From Phyllobacterium brassicacearum (lineage in GTDB: Bacteria > Pseudomonadota > Alphaproteobacteria > Rhizobiales > Rhizobiaceae), in the NCBI RefSeq assembly GCF_003010955.1, contig NZ_PGGO01000009.1, positions 62,001-126,000 of the forward strand: a stretch of 64,000 nucleotides of DNA. The letters are read 5' to 3'. A model generated the notes under the pieces. That model worked only from the letters and a program-made list of their open reading frames with translations, had not been told where the DNA came from and did no database searches. This document shows, in pieces, positions 48,053 to 57,742 of the stretch. A program made the position numbers and the translations under genes. The first letter of the stretch is position 1, and the number at the start of each line of letters is the position of its first letter.

Positions 48053-49185
48053 TTGAATGCCTTCCGCGGGTCGAAGGCATCGCGCGTCGCTTCGCCCACG
48101 AAAATCAGCAGCGACAGCATCAGCGAGATGACGACGAAACCTGTAAGTCCGAGCCACGGCGCCTGTAGATTGTTCTTGCCCTGCGCCAGCAGTTCACCGA
48201 GCGACGGCGATCCTGGCGGCAGGCCAAAGCCGAGGAAGTCGAGCGACGTCAAAGTGGTGATCGATCCGTTGAGAATGAAGGGCAGGAAGGTCAGCGTCGT
48301 CACCATGGCGTTGGGCAGGAGATGCCTGAACATGATCGTACGGTTGCGCACGCCAAGCGCCCGGGCGGCGTTGACATATTCGAAATTGCGGGCGCGCAGG
48401 AATTCGGCGCGGACGATGCCGACGAAGCTGACCCAAGAAAACAGCAGCATGATGCATAAAAGGATCCAGAAGCCTGGCGGCAGGATCGAGGCCATGATCA
48501 GGAGCAGATAGAGGGTCGGGACCGATGACCAGATTTCGATGAAACGCTGGGCGATCAGATCGAGCCAGCCGCCGAAATAGCCCTGCAACGCGCCTGCAGT
48601 CACGCCAATGACTGCGGAGGCGGCGGTCAGGATCAGGCCGAAGAGCACCGAGATGCGGAACCCATAGAGCGCACGCGCGAAGACGTCGCGCGCCTGGTCA
48701 TCCGTGCCGAGAACATTCATGTTGCCGAAGGTGCAGTTCGGATCGTTGACACCTTGTGGATAGCGCGCGCAGCGCTCTTCTGGTGTGTAGAGCCAGAATG
48801 GTTTCGACGGCGCTGTATCGGGTAGCTCATTGTTGACAGTGCGGTAGGAATAGCGGACCGGCGGCCAGATTGCCCAGCCATTGGCGTTGATCTCGTCCTG
48901 GATCACCGGGTCGCGGTAGTCGGTGACCGCGTAAAAGCCGCCGAATTTCTCCTCGGGGTAATCAACAAGGACAGGAAACAGGATCTCGCCCTTATAGGAG
49001 ACGAGGATCGGCTTGTCGTTGGCGATGAACTCGGCGAACAGCGAGGCAACAAACAGGAAAAGGAAAATCCACAATGCCCACCAGCCGCGCCGGTTGGCCT
49101 TGAAATTCTGCCAGCGGCGCGCGTTGAGCGGCGACAGGCGAGGGCGGCGGACAGGTAGAGCCGGTGCGCCAACAACATCGGTCAT
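48049..49185 (-). CDS. yejE: peptide ABC transporter permease (YejE-like)
   Basis: A 378-residue inner-membrane permease: one N-terminal helix (about 35-55), a periplasmic loop (about 60-170, with WAIWPPVRYSYRTVNNELPDT) and five core helices with the transporter EAA region (FEYVNAARALGVRNRTIMFRHLLPNA, about 268-293). The long first loop is typical of YejE. Its start overlaps the YejB stop by one base and its stop overlaps the ATPase start. Confidence 0.95.
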   Translation of the reverse strand: MTDVVGAPALPVRRPRLSPLNARRWQNFKANRRGWWALWIFLFLFVASLFAEFIANDKPILVSYKGEILFPVLVDYPEEKFGGFYAVTDYRDPVIQDEINANGWAIWPPVRYSYRTVNNELPDTAPSKPFWLYTPEERCARYPQGVNDPNCTFGNMNVLGTDDQARDVFARALYGFRISVLFGLILTAASAVIGVTAGALQGYFGGWLDLIAQRFIEIWSSVPTLYLLLIMASILPPGFWILLCIMLLFSWVSFVGIVRAEFLRARNFEYVNAARALGVRNRTIMFRHLLPNAMVTTLTFLPFILNGSITTLTSLDFLGFGLPPGSPSLGELLAQGKNNLQAPWLGLTGFVVISLMLSLLIFVGEATRDAFDPRKAFK

Positions 49186-50288
49186 CAGACATCCCTCCGC
49201 TCGAAATCGATCCGCGGATCGATCCAGGTGTAGAGGAGATCCGACAGTAGGCTGACGATTACACCGACAAGCGCGAAGATATAGACGGTGGCGATCACCA
49301 CCGGATAATCGCGGTTGATGATGGACTCGTAGCCGAGGAGGCCAAGACCATCGAGCGAGAAGATCGCTTCGATCAAGAGCTGCCCGGTGAAGAAGATCGA
49401 GATGAAGGCGCTCGGAAAGCCGGAGATGACGATCAGCATGGCGTTGCGGAACACGTGCCCGTAGAGGATCTTGCGCTCGCTCAGCCCCTTGGCACGGGCG
49501 GTCGTGACATACTGCTTGCGGATTTCATCGAGGAACGAGTTCTTGGTGAGGAGCGTCGTCGTCGCAAAGGCGGACAGCAGCATGGCCGTGAGCGGCAAGA
49601 CCAGGTGCCACGCGTAGTCCACGATCTTGCCCCAGAGCGAAAGCTGCGAGAAATTGTTCGAGGTGAGACCCCGCAACGGGAACCAGTCAAAGAACGAGCC
49701 GCCGGCAAAGAAGACGATCAGCATGATGCCGAAGAGGAAGCCAGGTATGGCATAGCCGACGATGATGACGCCGCTCGTCCAGATATCGAAGGTGGAGCCA
49801 TCATGTATAGCCTTGCGGATGCCAAGCGGTATAGAGATCATGTAGGAAAGTAGCGTCATCCAAAGGCCGAGTGATATGGAAACCGGCAGCTTTTCCTTGA
49901 TCAGATCCACGACGCTGATGTCGCGGAAGTAGCTCTTGCCGAAATCGAAACGCACATAGTTCCAGACGAGCAGACCGAACCGTTCCAGCGGCGGCTTGTC
50001 GAGGCCGAACTGCTTTTCAAGACTGGCGATAAATGCCGGATCGAGCCCCTGTGCACCGCGATATTTTGAATTGTTTGTCCCGGTGCCGAGCTGGTCCTGG
50101 CCTTGGCCGAAATCAGCGCTGCCGCCGCCGATGCGGTCCATGGTGTTGCCGCCCTGGCCGGTGAGCTGGCCGATAATCCGCTGTACGGGGCCGCCGGGAA
50201 CGAATTGCACAATGACGAAACAGACGAGCAACACCCCGAACAGGGTCGGGACCATCAGGACCAGGCGACGGAGAATATAAGCTCCCAT
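49185..50288 (-). CDS. yejB: peptide ABC transporter permease (YejB-like)
   Basis: A 367-residue permease with a characteristic N-terminal helix (AYILRRLVLMVPTLFGVLLVCFVIVQF), a large loop (about 30-125) and a core with EIRKQYVTTARAKGLSERKILYGHVFRNA (EAA loop, about 258-285). ATG 50288 has GGGAGC before it; the TTG at 50291 is not needed. It follows the second binding-protein gene by 30 bases. Confidence 0.95.
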   Translation of the reverse strand: MGAYILRRLVLMVPTLFGVLLVCFVIVQFVPGGPVQRIIGQLTGQGGNTMDRIGGGSADFGQGQDQLGTGTNNSKYRGAQGLDPAFIASLEKQFGLDKPPLERFGLLVWNYVRFDFGKSYFRDISVVDLIKEKLPVSISLGLWMTLLSYMISIPLGIRKAIHDGSTFDIWTSGVIIVGYAIPGFLFGIMLIVFFAGGSFFDWFPLRGLTSNNFSQLSLWGKIVDYAWHLVLPLTAMLLSAFATTTLLTKNSFLDEIRKQYVTTARAKGLSERKILYGHVFRNAMLIVISGFPSAFISIFFTGQLLIEAIFSLDGLGLLGYESIINRDYPVVIATVYIFALVGVIVSLLSDLLYTWIDPRIDFERRDV

Positions 50289-50318
50289 CAAGAGCTCCCA
50301 CTCATTGCCGCAGTTAAA

Positions 50319-52190
50319 TCAAACCTTACCAATAGCTTTTGCCTTTGCTTCGTCAAACCACCAGAGCGTTTCAACCGGAAAACCATAATCGGGTTTTGGC
50401 TCCTTGAAGCCGAACACGTCCCAATAGGCGACCAGGTGATTCGCTGAGTACCAATTTGGAATCCAGTCGCGTCTTATACGCAAGAGTCGATCAAGAACAC
50501 GCATGATTGTAACCAGTTCGGCACGCGAACCAGCCTCGCTGACCTTAGCGATCAGCGCATCGATCACGGGATCGGCAATGCCGGGGAAATTGTAGGAACT
50601 GGGCGCCGTGGCCGATACCGAACCGAAGATCGCCTCAAGCGATTCTCTAGTCGGTGTCGGACTGAGGAGGACGGCCATACCCATCATATCAAAATCGAAA
50701 TCCTGCAATCTGAGCTGGTATTGCGCCGGATCGACGAGCCGCAACGAGGCGTTAATGCCGATCGCCTGGAGATTATTGATGAATGGCGTGTAGACACGGA
50801 CGAACACTTCCGCCTGGATCAGCATTTCCAGATTGAGCGGTTTGCCTGCTTTATCGACAAAGCGGTTGGCCTCGCGCTTGAAACCGGCTTCGGTCAGGAG
50901 TTCCACGGCACGGCGCAGGTTCTTGCGGTCGCGTCCCGATCCGTCCGATGGCGCCTGCACAACGGCCTCGCCGAAGATTGCCTCCGGCAACTGTTCACGA
51001 AACGGCTCCATGGTGGCGAGTTCTTCGGGTGAGGGTTTCCCCGTCGCCAGGAAATCCGACATCTCGAACAGCGATTGCGATCTTTCATACATCCCGTAGA
51101 ACAGGTTCTTCTGTGTCCACTCGAAGTCGAAGCAAAGTGCGATTGCCTCGCGGACACGCGGATCGCGGAAATGCTCGCGGCGCTGATTGATTGCCCACGC
51201 CTGAAGTTGCGGGCGTTTTTCGCCCGGGAACTCGCGCTTGACGACACGTTTTTGCTGGATGGCAGGGAAATTATACTCGGTCATCCAGGTCTTGGCCGTA
51301 TGCTCCATGCGCCAGAAGATATCGCCTTTCTTGAAGGCTTCGAACTGCGGCTGGCGATCACGGTAGAAATCGATCTTGATGCGGTCGAAATGGTTCAATC
51401 CGCGCCGGACCGGTAGGTCTTTTGCCCAGTAATCGGCAACGCGTTCATACTCGATTCCCTGGCCGACAAAGATCTTGTCGGCGCGCCAGGCTCCCGACCC
51501 GAGTGGCGGCTGAAGCGTCGATGCTTCGAAATCGCGGGTCGCATACCAGGCTTTCGAGAGAATTGGCATATAGCCCGCAATATCGAGGATCGCCCTGTCG
51601 GAGTGTTTGCCAGTGAAGGTCAGGCGAAGCGTATGATCATCTTCGGCGGCGATTTCCTTCATCTGTGTCAGGAGAAGCAGAAGCTCGGGATGGCCTTTTT
51701 TTTGCAGCGTCTGGAAGCTGAAGACCACGTCATGAGCTGTCAGGGGTGAACCGTCGTGAAACCTTGCTTCCGGCCGCAGCTTGAACGTGAATGTGTTGCG
51801 GTCAGCAGAAACCGTCACGGTTTCCGCGACCAGCCCATAAATGGAATCGGGCTCGTCCAGCGCCGGAGCCATCAACGTGTCATAGCAAAGATCCATGCGT
51901 GGCGGGGCATCGCCCTTGGGCGAGTAAGTGTTCAGTGTGTTGAAGGTTTGCGGCGACTGGTTGTAAAGCCAGTTCGGCGGCGAGAAGATGAATGAGCCGC
52001 CCTTAGGTGCCTCCGGATTGGCGTAATCGAAATGTGTAAAGTCTTGTCGATATTTTAGCTCGCCGAAGGCCGAGAGACCGTGCAGCGGTACTCCGGTGGC
52101 GATGTCTGCCAGCGCGACGCGCGGGGCGATTGCAGTAAGTATCGTCGCGCTGGAAATTTTGAGGACATCGCGGCGGTTGAGAAGCGTCAT
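50319..52190 (-). CDS. extracellular solute-binding protein, SBP family 5, second copy
   Basis: A 623-residue periplasmic peptide-binding protein of the YejA type (SBP_bac_5). The N-terminus MTLLNRRDVLKISSATILT shows a twin-arginine motif, suggesting Tat export, unlike the Sec leader of its upstream paralogue. Binding-domain blocks: YRQDFTHFDYANPEAPKGG (start of mature part), ARFHDGSPLTAHDVVFSF, AWAINQRREHFRDPRVREAI. It overlaps the preceding gene (stop 52187, start 52190). Two binding proteins sharing one permease suggest two ligand ranges. Confidence 0.93.
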   Translation of the reverse strand: MTLLNRRDVLKISSATILTAIAPRVALADIATGVPLHGLSAFGELKYRQDFTHFDYANPEAPKGGSFIFSPPNWLYNQSPQTFNTLNTYSPKGDAPPRMDLCYDTLMAPALDEPDSIYGLVAETVTVSADRNTFTFKLRPEARFHDGSPLTAHDVVFSFQTLQKKGHPELLLLLTQMKEIAAEDDHTLRLTFTGKHSDRAILDIAGYMPILSKAWYATRDFEASTLQPPLGSGAWRADKIFVGQGIEYERVADYWAKDLPVRRGLNHFDRIKIDFYRDRQPQFEAFKKGDIFWRMEHTAKTWMTEYNFPAIQQKRVVKREFPGEKRPQLQAWAINQRREHFRDPRVREAIALCFDFEWTQKNLFYGMYERSQSLFEMSDFLATGKPSPEELATMEPFREQLPEAIFGEAVVQAPSDGSGRDRKNLRRAVELLTEAGFKREANRFVDKAGKPLNLEMLIQAEVFVRVYTPFINNLQAIGINASLRLVDPAQYQLRLQDFDFDMMGMAVLLSPTPTRESLEAIFGSVSATAPSSYNFPGIADPVIDALIAKVSEAGSRAELVTIMRVLDRLLRIRRDWIPNWYSANHLVAYWDVFGFKEPKPDYGFPVETLWWFDEAKAKAIGKV

Positions 52191-54073
52191 TCGGCGCGCG
52201 CCTTCAGAGCCTGTTCCTTGGCGGTATCGATCCACCAGGAAAACGGGTCGATACCGACATACTCCGGCTGCTTCTCCGGCATGCCGAACTTGTTCCAGTA
52301 GGCGGTGTTGATCTTGTCGTCATACCATTGTGGCACCGCATAGAAATTCCACAAAAGAACCCGGTCGAGGGCGTGGGTAGCGGCAACGAGTTCGTCGCGA
52401 TCCTTGGCAAAGACCACCCTGTCGATCAGCTTGTCGATGGCCGGGTTCTTGATGCCCATGTAGTTGCGGCTGCCGGGCGTGTCTGCCGCCAAAGAACTCC
52501 AGAAATCGCGTTGTTCGTTGCCGGGCGACTGGGTCTGAGCCATCACAATCATGATCACATCGTAATCGAAATCGTTCACGCGGGCGACGTACTGGCTGCT
52601 GTCGACCACCCGGATTGTTCCCTGGATGCCGATACGGCGCAGATTTTCGATGAAAGGCCCATATATCCGCTCATCGCTCGGGTCGTTGGCAAGGAATTCG
52701 ATGGTCAGTGGCTGGCCGGTCTGCGTATTGACGAGCTTGCCGTTTTTCTGGTCATACCCCGCCTCGCGGAGCAGGGTCACGGCACGGCGCAGGTTCTCGC
52801 GCGCAGCCTGCGGTGTGTCGTAGACGGGCAGCTTGAATTCTTTGCTGAAAACCTCGTCTGGCACCTGGCCGCGCACGGTTTCAAGGATCTCCAGTTCCTT
52901 GCCCGTCGGCAGGCCGCTTGAGGCGAGATCGATTCCGGCGAAATAGCTGTTGATCCGCTTGTATTGACCGAAAAACATGTTCTTGTTCATGCTCTCGAAG
53001 TCATAGGCCAACGTAAGCGCCTCGCGGACCTTGGGATCCTTGAACTTGTCGCGGCGGGCGTTGAGAATGTAGCCCTGCATGCGGCCTATCGAGCGTTGGG
53101 GAAAGGTCTTCTTGATCACATCGCCCTTAGACACTGCCGGGAAGTCATATTCGCGTGTCCATCGCCCGATCCGGTTCTCCTGGCGGTAGTCCTCGAATCC
53201 ACCTTTTTTGAACGCCTCCCAGCTGGCATTCACGTCGCGGAAATACTCGTAGCGAACGTGATCGAAATTGTTGCGCCCGACATTGACGGCGAGATCCTTG
53301 GCCCAATAATCGGGCACACGGGCCCACGTGATCGACTTGCCGGGAGCAACGCTCTGGATCTTGTAGGCGGACGATCCAAGCGGGATCTCCATTGTCGACT
53401 TGCTGACATCGCGTTTCTTGCCGCTGGGATCTGTGCCTTCCCACCAGTGCTTCGGCAATACAACCATGTCGCCCATGATGTTCGGCAGCTCGCGGTTGCC
53501 GCCGCTCGTGAAAGTGAAGGTCACTTCGCGGTCGCCAGTTTTCTCGGCCTTGACGACGTCATGATAGTACTTGTTGTACAGGGGGCTTTGCGCCTTCAGG
53601 ATGCCAAAGGTCCAAATGACATCGTCAACCGTGATCGGCTGGCCGTCATGCCATTTCGCTGCCGGGTTGAGGCGAAATTTGACCCAGGCAAAGTCCTCCG
53701 GATAAGCCATCTGTTCAGCGATCAGGCTGTAGGTGGTCGAGGCCTGATCGAGCGATTGATTCATGAGCGTGTCGTAGAGGAGGCCGCCACCAAATCCGAC
53801 AAGACCCGCAGCCGGTGCTCCTTGAACAACGTAGGGATTGAGGCTGTCAAAGCTTCCTTCCGCAGTCTGGTTCAGAGTTCCACCCTTGGGCGCGTCAGGA
53901 TTCACATAATCATATTGTTTGAAGTCCGCCCCGTATTTCGGCTCGCCGAGGAGGCTTGTCCCATTTCGCCATTCTGGCTCAGCCGCTTGTACATTCTGAA
54001 AAGTGCCTATCGATGCGAGGGCAAGGATGACGAGGCTGGCAACGAAAGGACGAAATCGCAAATCGGTCTCCAC
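52187..54073 (-). CDS. yejA: extracellular solute-binding protein, SBP family 5 (YejA-like), first copy
   Basis: A 628-residue periplasmic peptide-binding protein with a Sec signal peptide (about 1-30, ending VQAA). Family blocks parallel those of its neighbour: YGADFKQYDYVNPDAPKGG, AKWHDGQPITVDDVIWTFG, GYILNARRDKFKDPKVREAL. It starts with GTG at 54073 (AAAGAGAACC upstream). First gene of a six-gene overlapping operon: two binding proteins, two permeases, a double ATPase and a hydroxypyruvate reductase. Confidence 0.93.
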   Translation of the reverse strand: METDLRFRPFVASLVILALASIGTFQNVQAAEPEWRNGTSLLGEPKYGADFKQYDYVNPDAPKGGTLNQTAEGSFDSLNPYVVQGAPAAGLVGFGGGLLYDTLMNQSLDQASTTYSLIAEQMAYPEDFAWVKFRLNPAAKWHDGQPITVDDVIWTFGILKAQSPLYNKYYHDVVKAEKTGDREVTFTFTSGGNRELPNIMGDMVVLPKHWWEGTDPSGKKRDVSKSTMEIPLGSSAYKIQSVAPGKSITWARVPDYWAKDLAVNVGRNNFDHVRYEYFRDVNASWEAFKKGGFEDYRQENRIGRWTREYDFPAVSKGDVIKKTFPQRSIGRMQGYILNARRDKFKDPKVREALTLAYDFESMNKNMFFGQYKRINSYFAGIDLASSGLPTGKELEILETVRGQVPDEVFSKEFKLPVYDTPQAARENLRRAVTLLREAGYDQKNGKLVNTQTGQPLTIEFLANDPSDERIYGPFIENLRRIGIQGTIRVVDSSQYVARVNDFDYDVIMIVMAQTQSPGNEQRDFWSSLAADTPGSRNYMGIKNPAIDKLIDRVVFAKDRDELVAATHALDRVLLWNFYAVPQWYDDKINTAYWNKFGMPEKQPEYVGIDPFSWWIDTAKEQALKARAE

Positions 54074-54155
54074 AGGTTCTCTTTGGTGACCAGTCTAAGA
54101 GAAAATGCGGCGGAGAACAGGCCTTCACGGAAAAAACACGGGGTATTGATACAAA

Positions 54156-54180
54156 AAAGCCGGGCATTTGGCCCGGCTTT
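54156..54180 (-). terminator. terminator of the cytochrome c gene
   Basis: AAAGCCGGGC (54156-54165) and GCCCGGCTTT (54171-54180) form a perfect stem with a 5-base loop, 21 bases past the cytochrome stop. The minus-strand RNA ends in a run of six T. Confidence 0.92.
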
Positions 54181-54201
54181 CCATGATCGTGAAGATTTAT
54201 C

Positions 54202-54879
54202 TCAGTGGGCTGGCTTCTCGCCTGCGGGAGCGGCCGGTGCCGCGCCTTCGGCTGGAGCAGGTGCACCTTCGGCGGGCTTGGCCGCATCGCCGGCGGGAGC
54301 TGCATCGCCAGCTGGGGCAGCGTCCGCAGCCGGAAGCGGCTTGGGGCTGTCGGACAGCGTGCGCAGATAGGCAATCAGGTCGGCACGTTCATTATCCTTC
54401 TTGTCGCCGGCAAAGCCCATCGCCGTGCCTTTGATGTAGCCCTTCGGCGAGGTCAGGAAGTGGTTGAGATGATCATAGGTCCACTTCTCCTGGCCGCCTT
54501 TGGAGAAATCCTTCATGGGGCCGGAATAGCTAAAACCTGCATGTGTTGCGATCGGACGGTCGACGATGTCCCAAAGGTTCGGGCCAACCTTGTTTGCTCC
54601 GCCCTTGTCGCCCGTATGGCACGCAGCACAACGCTTGAAGATAGCTTCGCCGCGCGTTGCGTCAGCTGAAGCCAGCAACGTTGCGATCGGCACGGCTGCA
54701 GCAGCAGGAGCGCCGCCAGCCTCTGCCTCTCCGCCAGCTTCAGCCGCCTGAATGATGAAGCCGGGTTTCTCGGGTGCGTGGGAGTCGAATATAGAATCGG
54801 ACAGGATGCCTGCCGTCATGACAACGAAGACGGTTGCCAGAAACGCCATGGCGTATTTGTTGAATGGTGTCGATTCCAT
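54202..54879 (-). CDS. membrane-anchored cytochrome c (CycM-like)
   Basis: A 225-residue protein: one uncleaved N-terminal helix (about 8-30), an Ala/Gly-rich linker, a class I cytochrome c domain (about 72-180) with haem site CAACH (Cys84, Cys87, His88) and the Met ligand in GTAMGF (about Met154), then an Ala/Pro-rich tail of about 45 residues of imperfect PAGDAA and PAEGA units. CycM cytochromes pass electrons to the aa3 oxidase in rhizobia. The long tail is unusual and probably disordered in the periplasm. Divergent from kdsB across 257 bases. Confidence 0.9.
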   Translation of the reverse strand: MESTPFNKYAMAFLATVFVVMTAGILSDSIFDSHAPEKPGFIIQAAEAGGEAEAGGAPAAAAVPIATLLASADATRGEAIFKRCAACHTGDKGGANKVGPNLWDIVDRPIATHAGFSYSGPMKDFSKGGQEKWTYDHLNHFLTSPKGYIKGTAMGFAGDKKDNERADLIAYLRTLSDSPKPLPAADAAPAGDAAPAGDAAKPAEGAPAPAEGAAPAAPAGEKPAH

Positions 54880-55136
54880 CGTCGATCATTGCTCCATTTG
54901 TGTCCTGTGCAAATGTGCCGGACGCAGAGTTCCTGTTCGCGATTGCCAGGGCAATGCAGGAGCTTTGTGTTCAGCACACTTGCGGAGGTTCTCAATATCT
55001 GGTCAATGCAGATCGCTGCATTTTGTAATGAGAGTCCCCTCGTGATCGCGCGGAAACTAGGTCTTTTGCTCGCGACTTGCAACACATATAAGGGCGGTTC
55101 TGCCTGAGACTTTTTGACACCGTAGGCGCGTTCACG

Positions 55137-55877
55137 ATGATGAAAATATTGACACTCATACCCGCTCGAATGGCTTCAACGCGGCTTCCAGACAAGCCGT
55201 TGGCTGATATTGCCGGCAAGCCGATGATCGTGCATGTGGCAGAACGGGCCAAGGCTGCGGGCCTTGGCCGCACCGTCGTTGCGACCGATAGCATCGATGT
55301 CAAGTCAGCGGTGGAATCACATGGCCTCGAGGCGGTGATGACCCGCAACGATCATGAGTCCGGCTCAGACCGCATCTATGAGGCGCTTCTCGCCCTTGAT
55401 CCTGACGGTACGGTCGATGCTGTTGTCAATGTGCAGGGGGACTTGCCGACCATCGATCCGGAAATCATCAAACGTGCGCTCCTGCCTTTGCAGAATGGGC
55501 CCGCCGACATCGGGACGCTTGGCGTTGAAATTCGCCGCGAAGACGAGAAGACCAATCCGAACGTGGTGAAGATCATCGGTTCCACGATCGGCAAAGACCA
55601 GATGCGCGCGCTGTATTTTACCCGGGCAACTGCACCATCGGGCGATGGCCCTCTCTATCACCACATCGGACTTTACGCGTATCGGCGCGCGGCACTCGAG
55701 CGCTTCGTCGGGCTCGGCCCGTCGCCGCTCGAACGGCGCGAACGTCTGGAACAGTTGCGCGCGCTGGAAGCAGGTATGCGCATCGATGTTGAAATTGTTG
55801 ATTCGGTGCCGCTCGGCGTCGATACGCCCGAAGATCTTCAACGGGCGCGTGACATCCTTACCTCAAAAGGCAATTGA
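55137..55877 (+). CDS. kdsB: 3-deoxy-manno-octulosonate cytidylyltransferase
   Basis: A 246-residue enzyme activating KDO with CTP for lipopolysaccharide inner core. Seen: [28 protein letters not shown] (nucleotide loop), [22 protein letters not shown] and [13 protein letters not shown] (the metal Asp). Second codon is also Met, so 55140 is an alternative. pheA begins two bases after the stop, so the two are coupled, an arrangement common in this order. Confidence 0.95.
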   Translation: MMKILTLIPARMASTRLPDKPLADIAGKPMIVHVAERAKAAGLGRTVVATDSIDVKSAVESHGLEAVMTRNDHESGSDRIYEALLALDPDGTVDAVVNVQGDLPTIDPEIIKRALLPLQNGPADIGTLGVEIRREDEKTNPNVVKIIGSTIGKDQMRALYFTRATAPSGDGPLYHHIGLYAYRRAALERFVGLGPSPLERRERLEQLRALEAGMRIDVEIVDSVPLGVDTPEDLQRARDILTSKGN

Positions 55878-55879
55878 TA

Positions 55880-56743
55880 ATGGCGAAATCCACCCGCATC
55901 TCCTTTCAGGGCGAACCTGGCGCGAACTCCGATACCGCATGCCGCAACATGTTTCCCGAGATGGAACCCATGCCATGTCCGACGTTCGAGGATGCGTTCA
56001 ATGCCGTTGAGAGCGGTGCGGCCGACCTCGCCATGATCCCGATCGAGAACACGATCGCCGGGCGCGTTGCGGATATTCATCATCTTTTGCCGGAATCGCG
56101 CTTGCACATCGTAGGCGAGTATTTCCTGCCGATCCATTTTCAACTGATGGTTTTGCCCGGTACCAAGCGCAGTGACATCACGTCGGTCCACAGCCACATC
56201 CACGCACTCGGCCAATGCCGCAAATATATCCGCAAGAATGGCTGGAAGCCGGTCATCGCCGGCGACACCGCGGGAGCGGCACGGCTGGTTGCTGACGTCA
56301 GGGACAAGTCGATGGCGGCGCTGGCTCCGCGCCTTGCGTCGGATCTCTATGGTCTCGACATTCTGGAAGAGGATGTCGAAGACACCGAAAACAATGTCAC
56401 GCGCTTTGTGGTGCTCAACAAGACGAAGAAGTGGGCGCCTCGCACCTCGGACGAACTGATGATGACGACGTTCGTTTTCCGCGTCAGGAACGTTCCGGCA
56501 GCGCTGTACAAAGCCATGGGCGGTTTCGCGACCAATGGCGTCAACATGACGAAGCTTGAAAGCTATCAAATCGACGGGAAGTTCACGGCAACCCAGTTCT
56601 ATGCCGACATCGAAGGCCATCCGGACGACAAAAACGTTGCTCACGCGCTCGACGAGCTCGAATTTTTCTCCAAGGAAGTGCGGATTTTGGGTGTTTATCC
56701 TGCAGATACGACATTCCGCAGTACGCAGGACGAAGAAGAGTAG
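55880..56743 (+). CDS. pheA: prephenate dehydratase
   Basis: A 287-residue monofunctional prephenate dehydratase for phenylalanine synthesis. The PDT domain (about 6-185) has ISFQGEPGANSDTAC, the MIPIENTIAGRV substrate block and ENNVTRFVVL. The ACT domain (about 195-270) carries FRVRNVPAALYKAMGGFATNGVN and ESYQIDGKF, so feedback inhibition by phenylalanine is expected. ATG 55880 lies behind AAAGG; a TTG at 55874 is not used. Convergent with nudC. Confidence 0.95.
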   Translation: MAKSTRISFQGEPGANSDTACRNMFPEMEPMPCPTFEDAFNAVESGAADLAMIPIENTIAGRVADIHHLLPESRLHIVGEYFLPIHFQLMVLPGTKRSDITSVHSHIHALGQCRKYIRKNGWKPVIAGDTAGAARLVADVRDKSMAALAPRLASDLYGLDILEEDVEDTENNVTRFVVLNKTKKWAPRTSDELMMTTFVFRVRNVPAALYKAMGGFATNGVNMTKLESYQIDGKFTATQFYADIEGHPDDKNVAHALDELEFFSKEVRILGVYPADTTFRSTQDEEE

Positions 56744-56746
56744 GGT

Positions 56747-57688
56747 TTAAGCCCCACTTTCGACCCAGCTGCGGATGAGGTGGGCGGCAATGGCGCCGGG
56801 CGGCGGCGTCATTAGCCCATCGGGATGCGTACGATCAAGCATCGTGATGGCTTCCTCACGCGAGAACCAGCGGCCGTCTTCAAGTTCGGATTTGTCGAGG
56901 GTGAAGTCGTCAGACAGCGCTTCGGCGTGGCAGCCGATCATCAGGGAGTAGGGGAACGGCCACGGCTGGCTGGCGTGGTAAAGCACACGGCCGACCGGAA
57001 GATTGGTCTCTTCAAGGGTTTCGCGCCGGACAGCATTCTCGATTGTTTCACCGGGCTCGATAAACCCTGCCAGGCATGAATACATGCCAGGCCCGAAATG
57101 CGGGCCACGCGCCAGCAGACATTTGTCGCCGCGCACCACCATCATGATCGCGACCGGATCGGTGCGGGGAAAGTGCTGGGCCTCACAATTGGGGCAGGTG
57201 CGACGGTAGCCTCCGTCGCGCATCACCGTTTCCGAGCCGCAGCGTCCGCAGAACTTATGATTGTCGTGCCAGCTCAGAAGCGAGACAGCCTGTGCCATTG
57301 CACCGAGCTGGTCCGGCGGAATAAGGCCTTGCGTGTAGACCGAACGATAGTCAATGGCCCTGATGGGCTCGGGCAAGGCAGCAAAATCCAGGCCGCTCGG
57401 CGATGCGAGAATTGGCGTATCGTCCTGGATACCAAGATAGATCGTCTTGTTTGGAGCAGGCAGCAGGGCGGTTGCTTCGTTCAGGGTGAAAAGGGCATCG
57501 CCCGAATCGCTCACGCTGACGAGTACCTGGCCCTGCCCGATAAGCAGCATGCGAGCATTGGCATTAGCCAGCGCGAGGGTCACCACATCGTCGCTGCGCT
57601 TTTCCGAATGACGATTGATCCTGTTGCCGGCAAAGCCGACAAAATGGCTCGCCTCCGTTTCCGGGACATCGAAAAGGCGAAACGACAT
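56747..57688 (-). CDS. nudC: NAD+ diphosphatase / NADH pyrophosphatase
   Basis: A 313-residue NUDIX hydrolase. N-terminal domain (about 1-120), zinc ribbon (CGRCGSETV and CPNCEAQH, about 135-160) and a NUDIX box GFIEPGETIENAVRRETLEE (about 205-226). The SQPWPFPYSLMIG block that follows is the NudC specificity motif (SQPWPFPxS). It cleaves NAD(H) and can decap NAD-capped RNA. GGAG precedes ATG 57688. Confidence 0.94.
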   Translation of the reverse strand: MSFRLFDVPETEASHFVGFAGNRINRHSEKRSDDVVTLALANANARMLLIGQGQVLVSVSDSGDALFTLNEATALLPAPNKTIYLGIQDDTPILASPSGLDFAALPEPIRAIDYRSVYTQGLIPPDQLGAMAQAVSLLSWHDNHKFCGRCGSETVMRDGGYRRTCPNCEAQHFPRTDPVAIMMVVRGDKCLLARGPHFGPGMYSCLAGFIEPGETIENAVRRETLEETNLPVGRVLYHASQPWPFPYSLMIGCHAEALSDDFTLDKSELEDGRWFSREEAITMLDRTHPDGLMTPPPGAIAAHLIRSWVESGA

Positions 57689-57742
57689 GGCTGGAACTCC
57701 AGGAAACCGGTCCGGACGGGGGACTGCGTGCAATGATAATTA

